Assembly (NCBI GenBank): GCA_905142475.1
Contig: LR990732.1
Span: 1 to 64,000 of the forward strand
Source: Xanthomonas hydrangeae
GTDB taxonomy: Bacteria; Pseudomonadota; Gammaproteobacteria; Xanthomonadales; Xanthomonadaceae
DNA length: 64,000 bases
Direction of reading: 5' to 3'
Below are positions 28,678 through 37,168 of the stretch, piece after piece. Made by a program: the position numbers and the translations under genes. A model generated the notes under the pieces. The model was not told the DNA's origin. It did not search any database and saw only the letters and a program-made list of their open reading frames with translations. Every line of letters starts with the position of its first letter. The first letter of the stretch is position 1.

Positions 28678-30756
28678 TCAAGCCTTCTTGGCCTTGGCGT
28701 TCGCGGCCTTGTGGGCTTTGCCTGCCGGCTTCTTGTCGGCGGTCTTCTTCCCGGCCGTCGCCGTGGCCGGGGTCGTGGCACCCGTGTTCGGTGCCGGTGC
28801 CGTGGACTTCTTCGGAGCCTTTGGCGCGGGGGTACGGATCAGCTTCGGCAGCCAGCCAGTGCTGGCGATGCGCTTCTCGGCAGCGCTGGCCAAGTCGCCC
28901 TTCTTCATGGTTTCGAGCGCGGCGCGGTCTTCGCACTTGCCAGCGTCCTTGAGCGAGTCAAGGATGATTCCCTTCGGGATGCGGCCGAAGTAGTTATCGG
29001 CATTAGCTTCCATGTGGTCACTGAGGTTGAAGTTCAGCGCGTCCAGCAACTTGGCAGTCAGGCCCTTGTGCTCGGCATTGACCGAAACCGACATGCCCAC
29101 GCCCACTGCGATAATTGCGTCCAGTTCACTGTCACTTTTTCCGGCGAAGTAGTCCCACTGCTCGACGTGCTTGTTCGGCATGCCCTTGATGAGCGGCTCT
29201 ATGACGTTCCACAGCAATGCGCTCATCACTTCGGAGTCACCGCCAACGATGGAATGGTGCAGGCGCGCTCCGTCGGTGAAGTCGGATAGGGAGAGATCGC
29301 ACACGCCCCGGCCTTCGTTATTGGTGCCGCCAAGGGTGTGGGCAGACTTGAGCATCCCAGCCATTCGCTGGGCCAGCAGGACCTTCGCAACCCTCGCGTT
29401 CTTGGCAACTTCCTGCTGCACGTAACGGTTGCGGCGCCCCAACAAAGAGCGGCGCAAAGTGTCGGAAATGGCGTTGTCCTTGCGGCCGGCAGCGTTGGTT
29501 TCGCGCCCACCTTCGACAGCGCTACCGCTCGCGGCAGCGGCCGCACTGCGGTTCGCACCCTTCACCTTGCCGCGAATCACTTCGATAGCGCCGTTGTTCG
29601 GGTAGATCACAACACCGGCCGACGCCCTTTGTTCATCGGTAAAGGCACCGGGGGCCGATTGCCTCAAGGCACCCAACTGCGCGCCGAGTTCCTCGCGGCG
29701 CTCCATGATGGTGTCGTACTCTTCGTTGTCCTCGATCTCGAAGTTCTCGGCGTCTTCCTCAATCTCGATTTCCCTCTGGCGCGCGTACAGAGCATCGTCC
29801 TGAGCCTGCAGCGCGGCCAGCTGCTCGGCCAATTCGCCGGTCGGTTCGTGGTCGACGGCATGGATGGTGCCGAAACGGTAGTAGTTGCTGTTCGGGCCAT
29901 CCGGCAGCACCTCCACCCACGCCCAGCCTTCTGCCTTCACCTGTCCGGCGACTTCCTGCAGTTTCTCGTTGACCAGCTTGTCCAGCAGCCCCACGTCGCG
30001 GGAAATGCCGGCGTTGGCTGCATCGGAGAAGAGGTCGCGCTCGACGGCGCCTCCTGCGGCAGTGAAAGCATCGATGCCACCGATCAAGCGAATGCGGGCG
30101 TCGGTGCTGCAATCGATAGTCGATTCCAGCACGCGCTTGCGCAGCATGTTGGGGGTCGGGTTGTAGTAGTTACGGCATTCTTTCCACACTTCCAACTGGC
30201 GATCTTGATCGGGGGTAGCGCACAAGGCGATCAGCTGATCTGTCGTCAGCTTCTCGGCACGGAAATCGGCCAGCAACTCAGGGTGTGCCTTGGTCAGCTG
30301 CAGGCGACGCTCCACGACAAGCGGCGTGATGGCAAGCAGGTCGGCGATGCGGTCAATGCTGTAACCCTTGTCCTCGTACATGGCCCTGATGGAGTCGAAC
30401 TCGTCGGCCGGGTGCATCTGTTCGCGCTGGACGTTCTCGGCCAGCGAAACCGCGTCCACGTCGTCGAACGTGATCTTGCAATCGACTTCGTGTTCGTCGG
30501 TAATGCGGCCATCGGACAGCAGCAGTTCAAATGCGGCGAGGCGGCGGCCACCAGCGATCACGCCTGCGCGAGTCATCGATGCGTCATCAGGCTTGACCAC
30601 CAGATTCTGCAGCTGGCCCATATGCGCGATGCACTCGGCCAAGGATCGGATACTTTCCGGGCTGTGCTTCTTCTTGCCGCGCACGTTGGATTCGGACAGA
30701 TAGAGCGCCTTCAGCGGCAGGCGGACGATGGTGGTGTTCGGGACAACTGCGTTCAT
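28678..30756 (-). CDS. Large ParB/Spo0J-family protein (692 aa)
   Basis: Start ATG 30756 (MNAVVPNTTIVRLPLKALYL) has GGAGAAG upstream; the frame is open far beyond it but that part is GC-rich leader DNA. Residues about 10-110 are the ParB domain, with AGGRRLAAFELL in place of the GERR box; SLAENVQREQMHPADEFDSI and IADLLAITPLVVERRLQLTK (helix-turn-helix) follow. The middle has an acidic coiled coil (about 300-345) and the end is Lys/Ala/Pro-rich. Long ParB-like proteins of this kind are common on conjugative elements; role unproven, not the partition ParB. Confidence 0.85.
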   Translation of the reverse strand: MNAVVPNTTIVRLPLKALYLSESNVRGKKKHSPESIRSLAECIAHMGQLQNLVVKPDDASMTRAGVIAGGRRLAAFELLLSDGRITDEHEVDCKITFDDVDAVSLAENVQREQMHPADEFDSIRAMYEDKGYSIDRIADLLAITPLVVERRLQLTKAHPELLADFRAEKLTTDQLIALCATPDQDRQLEVWKECRNYYNPTPNMLRKRVLESTIDCSTDARIRLIGGIDAFTAAGGAVERDLFSDAANAGISRDVGLLDKLVNEKLQEVAGQVKAEGWAWVEVLPDGPNSNYYRFGTIHAVDHEPTGELAEQLAALQAQDDALYARQREIEIEEDAENFEIEDNEEYDTIMERREELGAQLGALRQSAPGAFTDEQRASAGVVIYPNNGAIEVIRGKVKGANRSAAAAASGSAVEGGRETNAAGRKDNAISDTLRRSLLGRRNRYVQQEVAKNARVAKVLLAQRMAGMLKSAHTLGGTNNEGRGVCDLSLSDFTDGARLHHSIVGGDSEVMSALLWNVIEPLIKGMPNKHVEQWDYFAGKSDSELDAIIAVGVGMSVSVNAEHKGLTAKLLDALNFNLSDHMEANADNYFGRIPKGIILDSLKDAGKCEDRAALETMKKGDLASAAEKRIASTGWLPKLIRTPAPKAPKKSTAPAPNTGATTPATATAGKKTADKKPAGKAHKAANAKAKKA

Positions 30757-30834
30757 GCGTACTTCTCCAATAATTGAGTCAGGGTTACGGCCACGAACAA
30801 CGGCCTTGGTTTCCCTCACTTCCTCCGTTCCAGC

Positions 30835-30925
30835 CTTTCGCTCTGTGCAACCTGCTTTGCGAGCTTCTGAGCCGGCTCTTGCTGTTGCGTTTGATTGAGG
30901 GCTGAAATGTCGGTGTGTGCCTTTC
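30835..30925 (-). other. Gln-rich leader peptide frame, copy d
   Basis: Reads SALNQTQQQEPAQKLAKQV and ends at a TGA about 80 bases before the large ParB-like gene. It is the fourth copy of the leader, but its own start is ATT or lost, and it does not continue into the next protein. It may be a degenerate leader or a short upstream open frame that regulates the ParB-like gene. Confidence 0.45.
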
Positions 30926-30944
30926 GGTTTTGGGAAACCTGCTT

Positions 30945-31070
30945 CGCTGAGTTCGTCGCCGTGTCGCGTAGCAGCCCGGACGGAGGGAGCGGCCACGCAA
31001 GGGGGAACAGCGGAGCGTCCCTTGCGTGGTCGCGCCGGCCGGGCAGCGTCCAGCGATTGGCGATCGAACG
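30945..31070 (-). ncRNA. Candidate structured 5' leader, copy d
   Basis: Minus strand: CGACCACGCAAGGGACGCTC, then CCCTTGCGTGGCCGCTC, CTACGCGACACGGCGACG. Arms ACGCAAGGG/CCCTTGCGT pair. It closely matches the leader at 15600-15735, including base changes on both sides of the stem (GCGC to ACGC paired with GCGC to GCGT), a covariation that favours an RNA. Confidence 0.45.
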
Positions 31071-31251
31071 AAGCGGGTTTCCAAACCAGCTGCAAGGCAG
31101 CACCGGACATGCGCCCGGTCAGCGGCAGCAAAGGCCTGCCATCGGTAGGCCCATTTCTGGAAAAACGCGGGGCAGAAAAACAGACCCGCAAGTAGGTACT
31201 GGAGATGGGCGGCCACTGGCTGAAAAGGCCGCCGTGTTGCAAACTTGCGCG

Positions 31252-31638
31252 ATGAGCCTGAGCCTGCGCATTTCCCAAAATTCCCACACCCCGATCCAGA
31301 CCCAGATCACAGAGAGAATTGGAACTCTTATACGCACCGGGAAAGTAAAACCCGGTGCGATTTTGCCGAGCGTTCGCCAAGCGGCGAAACAATGGGGAGT
31401 CAATTTTTCGACGGTGAGTCGTGCGTATTCGGACCTGAAAAATGAGGGGCTGATCGCACCCAATAAATCGCGGCGGATGGAGGTCGCCGCCGTGCAAACG
31501 TTGAATCAGAGTGATCGTGCGGCCCTTTTGAGGCCCGCGATCCTGGGGTTGAAAACGAAGGCCAGGGAGCTGGGGTTGACTGAAGCTCAGTTCCACGCTG
31601 AGGTGTACGCAACGCTTGGAATGACCGCCAGCGAGTGA
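31252..31638 (+). CDS. GntR-family transcription regulator (short)
   Basis: 128 residues from ATG 31252; the longer frame from 30895 crosses leader DNA. Residues about 12-75 are a GntR winged helix (IQTQITERIGTLIRTGKVKP, then PSVRQAAKQWGVNFSTVSRA). The C-terminal part (about 85-128) is a short helical domain, not a full FadR, HutC or YtrA effector domain. It probably represses nearby plasmid genes; the divergent leader and ParB-like gene or the pilus operon are candidates. No clear ribosome site. Confidence 0.75.
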   Translation: MSLSLRISQNSHTPIQTQITERIGTLIRTGKVKPGAILPSVRQAAKQWGVNFSTVSRAYSDLKNEGLIAPNKSRRMEVAAVQTLNQSDRAALLRPAILGLKTKARELGLTEAQFHAEVYATLGMTASE

Positions 31639-31683
31639 ACGCTGGCGCTGGCTGCCTGGGCAGCCATTTGCAAATTGCAACCT

Positions 31684-31823
31684 GCAAGCGGAGCTTGCAG
31701 CGCCAGAGAATTGGCGCGAAAGGCAAAGGTGTCCAGGCCCGAAGGGGCGAGACTCCGAAGGAGGCTCGATGCGCAGCACCAGCCGAAGGCGCGGCATAGC
31801 CGCGGGCACCGGGCCGCAGGCCG
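31684..31823. repeat. 140-bp hairpin-rich repeat, copy 2
   Basis: Second copy of the unit at 18861-19001 with the same hairpin order. Changes are few (e.g. GAGAATTGGCGC for GAGGACTGGCGC). It lies 45 bases after the GntR gene and before the end of the pilus operon. Confidence 0.6.
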
Positions 31824-31980
31824 TTCCGACACGATTTTGAGCTGTTGCTACTACGAGATATTTGACTCCGTGTTGAAGTGATCCCACACCGAACTCAACC
31901 GGGCGAACCTGAGCAGTTTCATGCTCTGAGTAGGAGCGCAAGCATGCGCATGGAGATCCAACAACGGTTGACATGACTGA

Positions 31981-32430
31981 TCAAAACCGCAGCATGACTG
32001 CATTGTTAGAAGGCAGTCCGCGGCCACGCGGGACGGACGCAAAAGCAGTAAGGGAACCTGGTTCATACATCCACCCATTTACTACGACTGTGCATCGAAC
32101 GCCTTTTGGGCAAGCGCGTGCAATCTGACCCGCCTCATCCGCGTTATCTGCAGAAAAGTAAACATATGCGAACCCATTCAATGCATAAGCCGAAACGCGC
32201 GAATTGCGATTGAACCAATCGGGTGAGGACAGAACTTCCGGTGAGATTGCAGAATCTATAGATGGATGAGCTTTGGCATAGTCTGAAGCGACCTTCGCAT
32301 ATATTGCTATTGATCCGGCGATAGAAATTCGTTGAGTGTGAGCAGCACGCTCGATAGTAGAAGAAAGTGAATTCGCCACCAAGGTCATGACGAAATAGGC
32401 GAGGATAAGAACATAAGCGAAGGGGTGCAT
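31981..32430 (-). CDS. pilM: Thin-pilus protein PilM
   Basis: 149 residues. One N-terminal membrane segment (about 4-22, FAYVLILAYFVMTLVANSL), then a periplasmic domain with YALNGFAYVYFSADNADEAG. Fits PilM of R64-type thin pili by length, topology and company, although it comes last here rather than between pilL and pilN. Needed for pilus assembly in R64. Starts 2 bases after the transglycosylase stop. Confidence 0.65.
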   Translation of the reverse strand: MHPFAYVLILAYFVMTLVANSLSSTIERAAHTQRISIAGSIAIYAKVASDYAKAHPSIDSAISPEVLSSPDWFNRNSRVSAYALNGFAYVYFSADNADEAGQIARACPKGVRCTVVVNGWMYEPGSLTAFASVPRGRGLPSNNAVMLRF

Positions 32431-32431
32431 G

Positions 32432-32962
32432 TCAGTGGCCTTGAAGAATGTCGGTCAGATGGCTTATGACTTTCTTCTGATACTCGATATTTGGACAGTC
32501 CTTCCCAAGTGCATAGAATTTCTCGCATGCGGTTCGGGAGTTGTACGCGCCAACATTCGTCCAAAAGTCGGCTTTGTTGTTGTTGAGCTCTCTGCTTAGG
32601 ATGAAAGTCCCAACGAAGATATTCAGGCACTCGTTGTAGATGACCATCTCGCGCGTAATGCGGAGTCGCGCGAGTTCTGGCAGGTGAATTTCGTTCACCT
32701 GCATTAGCCCTAGATCGACGGAACCGTTTCTGTTCCGTCCTGATGTGCGGCCGGTTTTCCCACCTTCGGTGCGGATGATTGCGTAGACCAGTGGTGCGGA
32801 TACGGCGTAGCGCTCGGCCGCGGCTGAGACGCATGCGGCCCGCTGTTGTAGATCGACAACCGCCGACGGCTGAGCCGCGTAAGCTGGCGAAGCTGTCAAG
32901 GTAGCTGCGATCCCTAGCGAAGGGATCGCGCCGCGGCGAAGGGCAGAAAAGAGACCAATCAT
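32432..32962 (-). CDS. pilT: Pilus-linked lytic transglycosylase (PilT of R64 type)
   Basis: 176 residues from ATG 32962 (MIGLFSALRRGAIPSLGIAA), giving a signal peptide ending near AYAAQPS. The catalytic Glu is in YAIIRTEGGKTG; then GSVDLGLMQVNEIHLPELAR and VGAYNSRTACEKFYALG, the standard SLT fold. It opens peptidoglycan for the pilus. In R64 the gene named pilT encodes this enzyme, not an ATPase. It lies 7 bases after the pilV stop. Confidence 0.85.
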   Translation of the reverse strand: MIGLFSALRRGAIPSLGIAATLTASPAYAAQPSAVVDLQQRAACVSAAAERYAVSAPLVYAIIRTEGGKTGRTSGRNRNGSVDLGLMQVNEIHLPELARLRITREMVIYNECLNIFVGTFILSRELNNNKADFWTNVGAYNSRTACEKFYALGKDCPNIEYQKKVISHLTDILQGH

Positions 32963-32969
32963 CGTGGAC

Positions 32970-34499
32970 CTACCAAGCGCAGATTGCGAAGGGCATGAAG
33001 CGCGACTCGTAGCCGGCGCCAGAGCCCGAATAGACAGCCCACGCATTCATGCCCTCGGCGGGACGGTTGACCTGGGGAGCTTCCTGGGACGAGGCCTTCT
33101 CCATGTAGGAGACGTTATAGCCGCCGCCAACCAGGTACGTTCCAGCAGGGCAAACTGCATAAGCCCACACTGGTCCCTGAGACTCACCAGGACCGGCGAT
33201 TATTGTTGTTCCCTGGATACCACCGCCAGCGCGCCACACCCCACTCACGCAGCTAAGAAGCATGCCTGTACTACTGCGAGCCTGCAGGCCACTCGCTGCA
33301 CATCCGCCACCTGCATTAGCAACGGCGTTGAGCATGAGATCATTCGCTGCCAGGCGCCCCTCCGCGGTCACCGATCCGCCGCGGACTTCGCCGGCGGTGT
33401 AGATGTTCTTGTTGCCGTAGGCACGAATCCAGTTGCTGTCTCCCATGTACCAACCGCCACCAAAGTCCTCCCAGTAGAGGCCGCCGCTTCCACGGACGCG
33501 GAAATAGTTGTTGGTATAGGCCTCATTGACGCTCAGCTCCTGTCCGCTGAGCGTACCAGCAGCAATTACATGCGCCCCAGCGATGAGGTTCCCAGCAGCC
33601 TGAATGTTCGAGTTCGAGGTGAGGCTGCCGCTGAACTTGTTGGTCTGGTCGCCATCGAACACAAGCCGCTGGTTCTCGCCTTCGTAGATGCGAAGATTCG
33701 TGCCCAGGCGGTACTGAATTGTTTCTTCGGGGTAGGGGACTTCGCCAAAGCTGGACTTCGAGATAGACAGAGCAGCGGTCGCAAGGCCACCGTCGCTCAC
33801 TGTCACACCATTGATTGCAGCGCGGTTCGCATTCACTGCGCCGGCGTTGTTGAGATTATTGGCATTCATCTCTATCGCGGTGGACATGCGATTAAGCTCT
33901 GGCTTTCCCGCCGTAGCCGTGCGATGCAGATAATCATCGGCAGCCTGAGCCATCTCTTCGACGAACAGGCCTACAGCTACTTTGCCGGTGCCGAGATTGC
34001 CGCCATAGGCGGCAAGCGATTTCGTCCACTGACGCATCATTCCGACCGCAGTGTTTGGCTCGTCGGGTGATACGTAGCCACCGGCTAGGCCGATCTGGTT
34101 GGCGATAGCCCGAAGGGAACTGATCTTGATCGTCTGACCGCCCGTATAAAGCACTAAACCCTCCATGCTCGTTCCACTACGGATAAGGCGCAGCGCGAAG
34201 GTCTGGCCGTAGGCGTTAGTGGTGGCCATGCCGTCGCCCAACTGCAGGGCGCTTGCAGGCACGGTGACCGGCCCGCCGCCGGTATTGTTGTAGAGGTTTT
34301 GGTAGTTGTTGCGGATGTAACTCTGGGCCGCGCGCATGACCACTTGTGCATGTTGTGCGGCTAAGTCGTCGCGCTGCGATGTAGCCCGCCAGTTCCACCA
34401 ACCGATAAGGCTGGCAGCCAGGCCAGCCGACAGCGCAAGGACAACTAATAGCTCCAGCATCGTCATGCCGACTTGGGAGCGTCGCGAAGTGGTGCTCAT
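32970..34499 (-). CDS. pilV: Minor pilin/adhesin PilV
   Basis: 509 residues from ATG 34499, which overlaps the upstream stop. Prepilin site QVG/MTMLELLVVL: cleavage after Gly11, Glu at +5, then a hydrophobic helix. The long C-terminal part has repeats of YGNKNIYTAGEVRGGSVTAE type like tail-fibre proteins, and a Cys-containing tip domain (AVCPAGTYLVGGGYNV). PilV tips choose recipient cells by binding lipopolysaccharide. No shufflon segments or rci recombinase are seen, so the tip seems fixed. Confidence 0.85.
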   Translation of the reverse strand: MSTTSRRSQVGMTMLELLVVLALSAGLAASLIGWWNWRATSQRDDLAAQHAQVVMRAAQSYIRNNYQNLYNNTGGGPVTVPASALQLGDGMATTNAYGQTFALRLIRSGTSMEGLVLYTGGQTIKISSLRAIANQIGLAGGYVSPDEPNTAVGMMRQWTKSLAAYGGNLGTGKVAVGLFVEEMAQAADDYLHRTATAGKPELNRMSTAIEMNANNLNNAGAVNANRAAINGVTVSDGGLATAALSISKSSFGEVPYPEETIQYRLGTNLRIYEGENQRLVFDGDQTNKFSGSLTSNSNIQAAGNLIAGAHVIAAGTLSGQELSVNEAYTNNYFRVRGSGGLYWEDFGGGWYMGDSNWIRAYGNKNIYTAGEVRGGSVTAEGRLAANDLMLNAVANAGGGCAASGLQARSSTGMLLSCVSGVWRAGGGIQGTTIIAGPGESQGPVWAYAVCPAGTYLVGGGYNVSYMEKASSQEAPQVNRPAEGMNAWAVYSGSGAGYESRFMPFAICAW

Positions 34500-35461
34500 G
34501 ATTGCCATACCTGTCCTTTGTTCTGTGCGTCGACCTCCTGGCTTAGGGAGTCGAATTTCATCTCGCGAATTTTTGTGCGGATGCTTGATTCCAGTGAGCC
34601 GTGGATCAGAAGCGAAGCCAGCTGTATGCGTACGCCCCCCAGGGCCTGACCGTTGGGCGCAGTAATGCGCTCGATGCGCTGGTGCAAGACTGCGGTTAGC
34701 CCGGTGGCGAGAAGGGCAGCTGCTTTATTGGTATCGCCTTGTGACCCCAAGTCCACTAACCGCTTGATGGCCTCGGTCACTGTCTTAGCGTGGATGGTGC
34801 TTACGACGTAGAGTCCCGCGTTGCTCTGACGGACAGCCTCCACGGCGGTGTCTTCGTCGCGAATCTCTCCAATCAACAATGCGCTGACTCCGGTGCGCAG
34901 AGCACGGCGCAGCTGCTCTCGGTAACTACCGTGACGCTTAGAGGCCGGCACCTGGATGCAGCGCCCAGGGCCGTGTTCGCCATGCAGGACAGTCTCTGGC
35001 GGATCCTCGATAGCCAGCGCAGTGCTGCCAAATCGTTCAAGGCGCGCTTTCAAAACGGATGCAGCAGTGCTGGTCTTACCGGCGCCCATGTCGCCGCAGA
35101 TCAGGATCAGTCCTTTGGTTGCCTCTCCCAACACAAGGTCACGTTGGCTCTCGGAGAACGGAATCCGCTCGATCAGGCGGATTTCTGCGCGAATCGCACG
35201 AAGGAAGTACACATCGGTCATGTCCAATGCAGTCATGACTGTGACGCGGTACATCACTTGGTCGTGGTTTATCGAGAACTCTGCGTCCTCATGCTTTTCC
35301 AACGCTGCAATGCATGACGCACGGAGCTCTTGAATTTCTTGCTCATACTCCGACGGGACCGGCACGCGAAGCGCGCCGGTCCCGGGGGCCACCTTCATGT
35401 CTGCGTATGTCTTGCCAATAATCAAGTCGACAAAACTCGCTTCGCGTAGCCGTGTCGGCAT
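34496..35461 (-). CDS. PilT/PilU-type retraction ATPase
   Basis: 321 residues from ATG 35461. Walker A GDMGAGKT is at 123-130; the Asp box AIEDPPETVL, LLIGEIRDEDTAVEAVRQSN (Walker B region) and STIHAKTVTEAIKRL (His box) follow. It lacks the zinc CxxC pairs of extension ATPases, so it resembles a retraction motor. R64-type thin pilus clusters normally have only PilQ as ATPase, so this second motor is unusual. Lies between pilS and pilV in the operon, with overlaps at both ends. Confidence 0.85.
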   Translation of the reverse strand: MPTRLREASFVDLIIGKTYADMKVAPGTGALRVPVPSEYEQEIQELRASCIAALEKHEDAEFSINHDQVMYRVTVMTALDMTDVYFLRAIRAEIRLIERIPFSESQRDLVLGEATKGLILICGDMGAGKTSTAASVLKARLERFGSTALAIEDPPETVLHGEHGPGRCIQVPASKRHGSYREQLRRALRTGVSALLIGEIRDEDTAVEAVRQSNAGLYVVSTIHAKTVTEAIKRLVDLGSQGDTNKAAALLATGLTAVLHQRIERITAPNGQALGGVRIQLASLLIHGSLESSIRTKIREMKFDSLSQEVDAQNKGQVWQS

Positions 35462-35463
35462 GG

Positions 35464-36054
35464 TCAATTCGCCATAGTGAAGGCCACGGTGTTAGCGGAG
35501 CCGCTGCACTGTGCCTGCGCGGTCGCAGTGTCTACGGCACCTGTAGCGGCCGCGCCGCTACCGATTTTGGTGGTCAGGCCGCCGATCTGACTGATTTGGC
35601 GAGCGAGGGACATGCAGGCAGACGCCGGCAGACTCGGGTCGGTCACCGTGTAACCGAGCCCGGTAGAAGTGACCGTCACTGTGCCTCCAAAACGGTTGGT
35701 GAGCGTAGTGCCTGAAACTGTCATGTCACCCGGCACAAGGTCAGCAGAGATGAGCGCCGGCACTAGGTTGGTGCCGGACGCACCGTAGCCGTTGACCGAC
35801 TGCAGCTGCTTCGTGCCGGAGATGAGCGAGGAAATGTGGGTGATTTCCTTCTGCTCCTTGTTACCCAGCCAGCCTTTGGCATTCATTGCCAGCGCTCCTG
35901 CAACGACCACGCCAGCCAGCGCCATCCATGCCAATCCTTCCAGCAGGGTCAGGCCGCGCTGGTGGCGTGGGACGTAGATGCAAGGCTTCTGCAGCCCTGT
36001 GATGAATTGCTGTGAGTTAGCCTCAGCTGACAGGTGTTGCGATGCATTCTTCAT
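35464..36054 (-). CDS. pilS: Major prepilin PilS (type IVb)
   Basis: 196 residues from ATG 36054, with AAGGAA upstream. Long leader of 34 residues ending HQRG, cut before LTLLEGLAWMALAGVVVAGA; Leu is +1 and Glu39 is +5. The long leader and non-Phe first residue mark the type IVb class. The mature protein is about 162 residues, with Cys for a C-terminal disulfide (SACMSL and QAQCSG). No prepilin peptidase (pilU) is seen in the window, so a host PilD may process it. Confidence 0.9.
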   Translation of the reverse strand: MKNASQHLSAEANSQQFITGLQKPCIYVPRHQRGLTLLEGLAWMALAGVVVAGALAMNAKGWLGNKEQKEITHISSLISGTKQLQSVNGYGASGTNLVPALISADLVPGDMTVSGTTLTNRFGGTVTVTSTGLGYTVTDPSLPASACMSLARQISQIGGLTTKIGSGAAATGAVDTATAQAQCSGSANTVAFTMAN

Positions 36055-36091
36055 TGGGATTTCCTTCATTGCGTGACAGTTGGTTGGGGAG

Positions 36092-37168
36092 TTAAGGCTG
36101 AATTTTCTTGGTAATCTCGGTCATTTGTTGGGTGGAAGTGATTGCGACGAGACCCAAGCCGGCGACAGCCAAAATGCCGGCGACAAAGAAGACGTTGAGG
36201 AAGGCGTTGATACGTCCCACCGTGCGGTCCATCCACTTCCGCGAGTACCGCAGTAGTGCAGTGGGGAATCCGTCTAAGTCGGAGAGCATCTCGATGTATG
36301 CGTTCGCTTCAGGATCTGGAAAGTCGTACTCGGCAAGCCGTAAGGCTTGTCCAAAGCTGCGGCCACGTGCGATCCCCAGGCGTGCTGCATGCAAGCGCTC
36401 GGCAAGGTAGGGTGAAGCGTTACGGATAAGCATTGCTAACGCCGCGTCTTGGTTGACGCCTGCGGCGACCAGAGTGGCGTAGGAAAGCATGAACATCGCG
36501 CCCTGGACCTGACGGTAGGCCTTCCAAGGTCCGAATTTGTCGGCTCGATAGCGCAGATCGCCGGTCCACCGTGGCAGAGATGCGATGATGGCGATAATGG
36601 CCAACACGATGGCCGCAATCGCGTACAAGCCATAGCTCGTGGTGGCGTGTGCCAATTGGATCAACAGCCAAGCCGACCCTGACCATTCGGATTCCGGCGC
36701 GATTTGCAACATCTGCGGAATCTGCTGCGAGGACATCGACCACAACATGACACCGGCGCCGACGAACAGCAGAACCGGATAAGGGACCTTCATGATAAAA
36801 GTCTTTACCAGCTCGCCACGCTTCTCGTGCATGAATTGCACGTGTTTGAACGCACCAAGCAAATCGCCAGTTTGTTCACCGACAGCAATCAATGTGTGCT
36901 CCATCATTGGCGCCCAGCGCTTCAACGCCGAAGAGAATGGCTTTCCCGCACCGGTGGCCTGCTTCAGCTCATAGAGCATCACAGCCTTCGGTGATTTCGA
37001 ACCGCCGCCAAGGGTGCGGGCAATTTCGTAGGCCTTGGCCAATGTTTCGTTCAGTGACTTGCCGTTCTCCAGCATCGCTGCAATTTCGTCGTATAGCTGC
37101 GCGCGCATCTCTGTGCTTACGCGCATCCGCGTCAGCTTGTCATCCAGCGCTGGGCTAAGTAGCGTCAT
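36092..37168 (-). CDS. pilR: Pilus inner-membrane platform PilR
   Basis: 358 residues from ATG 37168, overlapping pilQ by 14 bases. A GspF/PilC-family protein: LNETLAKAYEIARTLGGGSK, FVGAGVMLWSMSSQ (membrane), ATTSYGLYAIAAIVLAIIAI (membrane) and a last membrane helix (VFFVAGILAVAGLGLVAI). It links the assembly ATPase PilQ to the growing pilus. Followed by pilS after 37 bases. Confidence 0.88.
   Translation of the reverse strand: MTLLSPALDDKLTRMRVSTEMRAQLYDEIAAMLENGKSLNETLAKAYEIARTLGGGSKSPKAVMLYELKQATGAGKPFSSALKRWAPMMEHTLIAVGEQTGDLLGAFKHVQFMHEKRGELVKTFIMKVPYPVLLFVGAGVMLWSMSSQQIPQMLQIAPESEWSGSAWLLIQLAHATTSYGLYAIAAIVLAIIAIIASLPRWTGDLRYRADKFGPWKAYRQVQGAMFMLSYATLVAAGVNQDAALAMLIRNASPYLAERLHAARLGIARGRSFGQALRLAEYDFPDPEANAYIEMLSDLDGFPTALLRYSRKWMDRTVGRINAFLNVFFVAGILAVAGLGLVAITSTQQMTEITKKIQP

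Noticed and set aside
29338..30777. 479-residue plus-strand frame
   Set aside because: Antisense shadow of the large ParB-like gene.
30895..31251. Longer start for the GntR regulator
   Set aside because: The added part runs through GC-rich leader DNA; GntR homology begins with MSLSLRISQNSHTPIQ at 31252.
30757..31974. N-terminal extension of the large ParB-like protein (1098-residue reading)
   Set aside because: The extension crosses the structured leader and the hairpin repeat; the ATG at 30756 has a good ribosome site and matches ParB starts.
32964..34070. Plus-strand 368-residue frame opposite pilV
   Set aside because: Shadow of a gene with a clear prepilin site.
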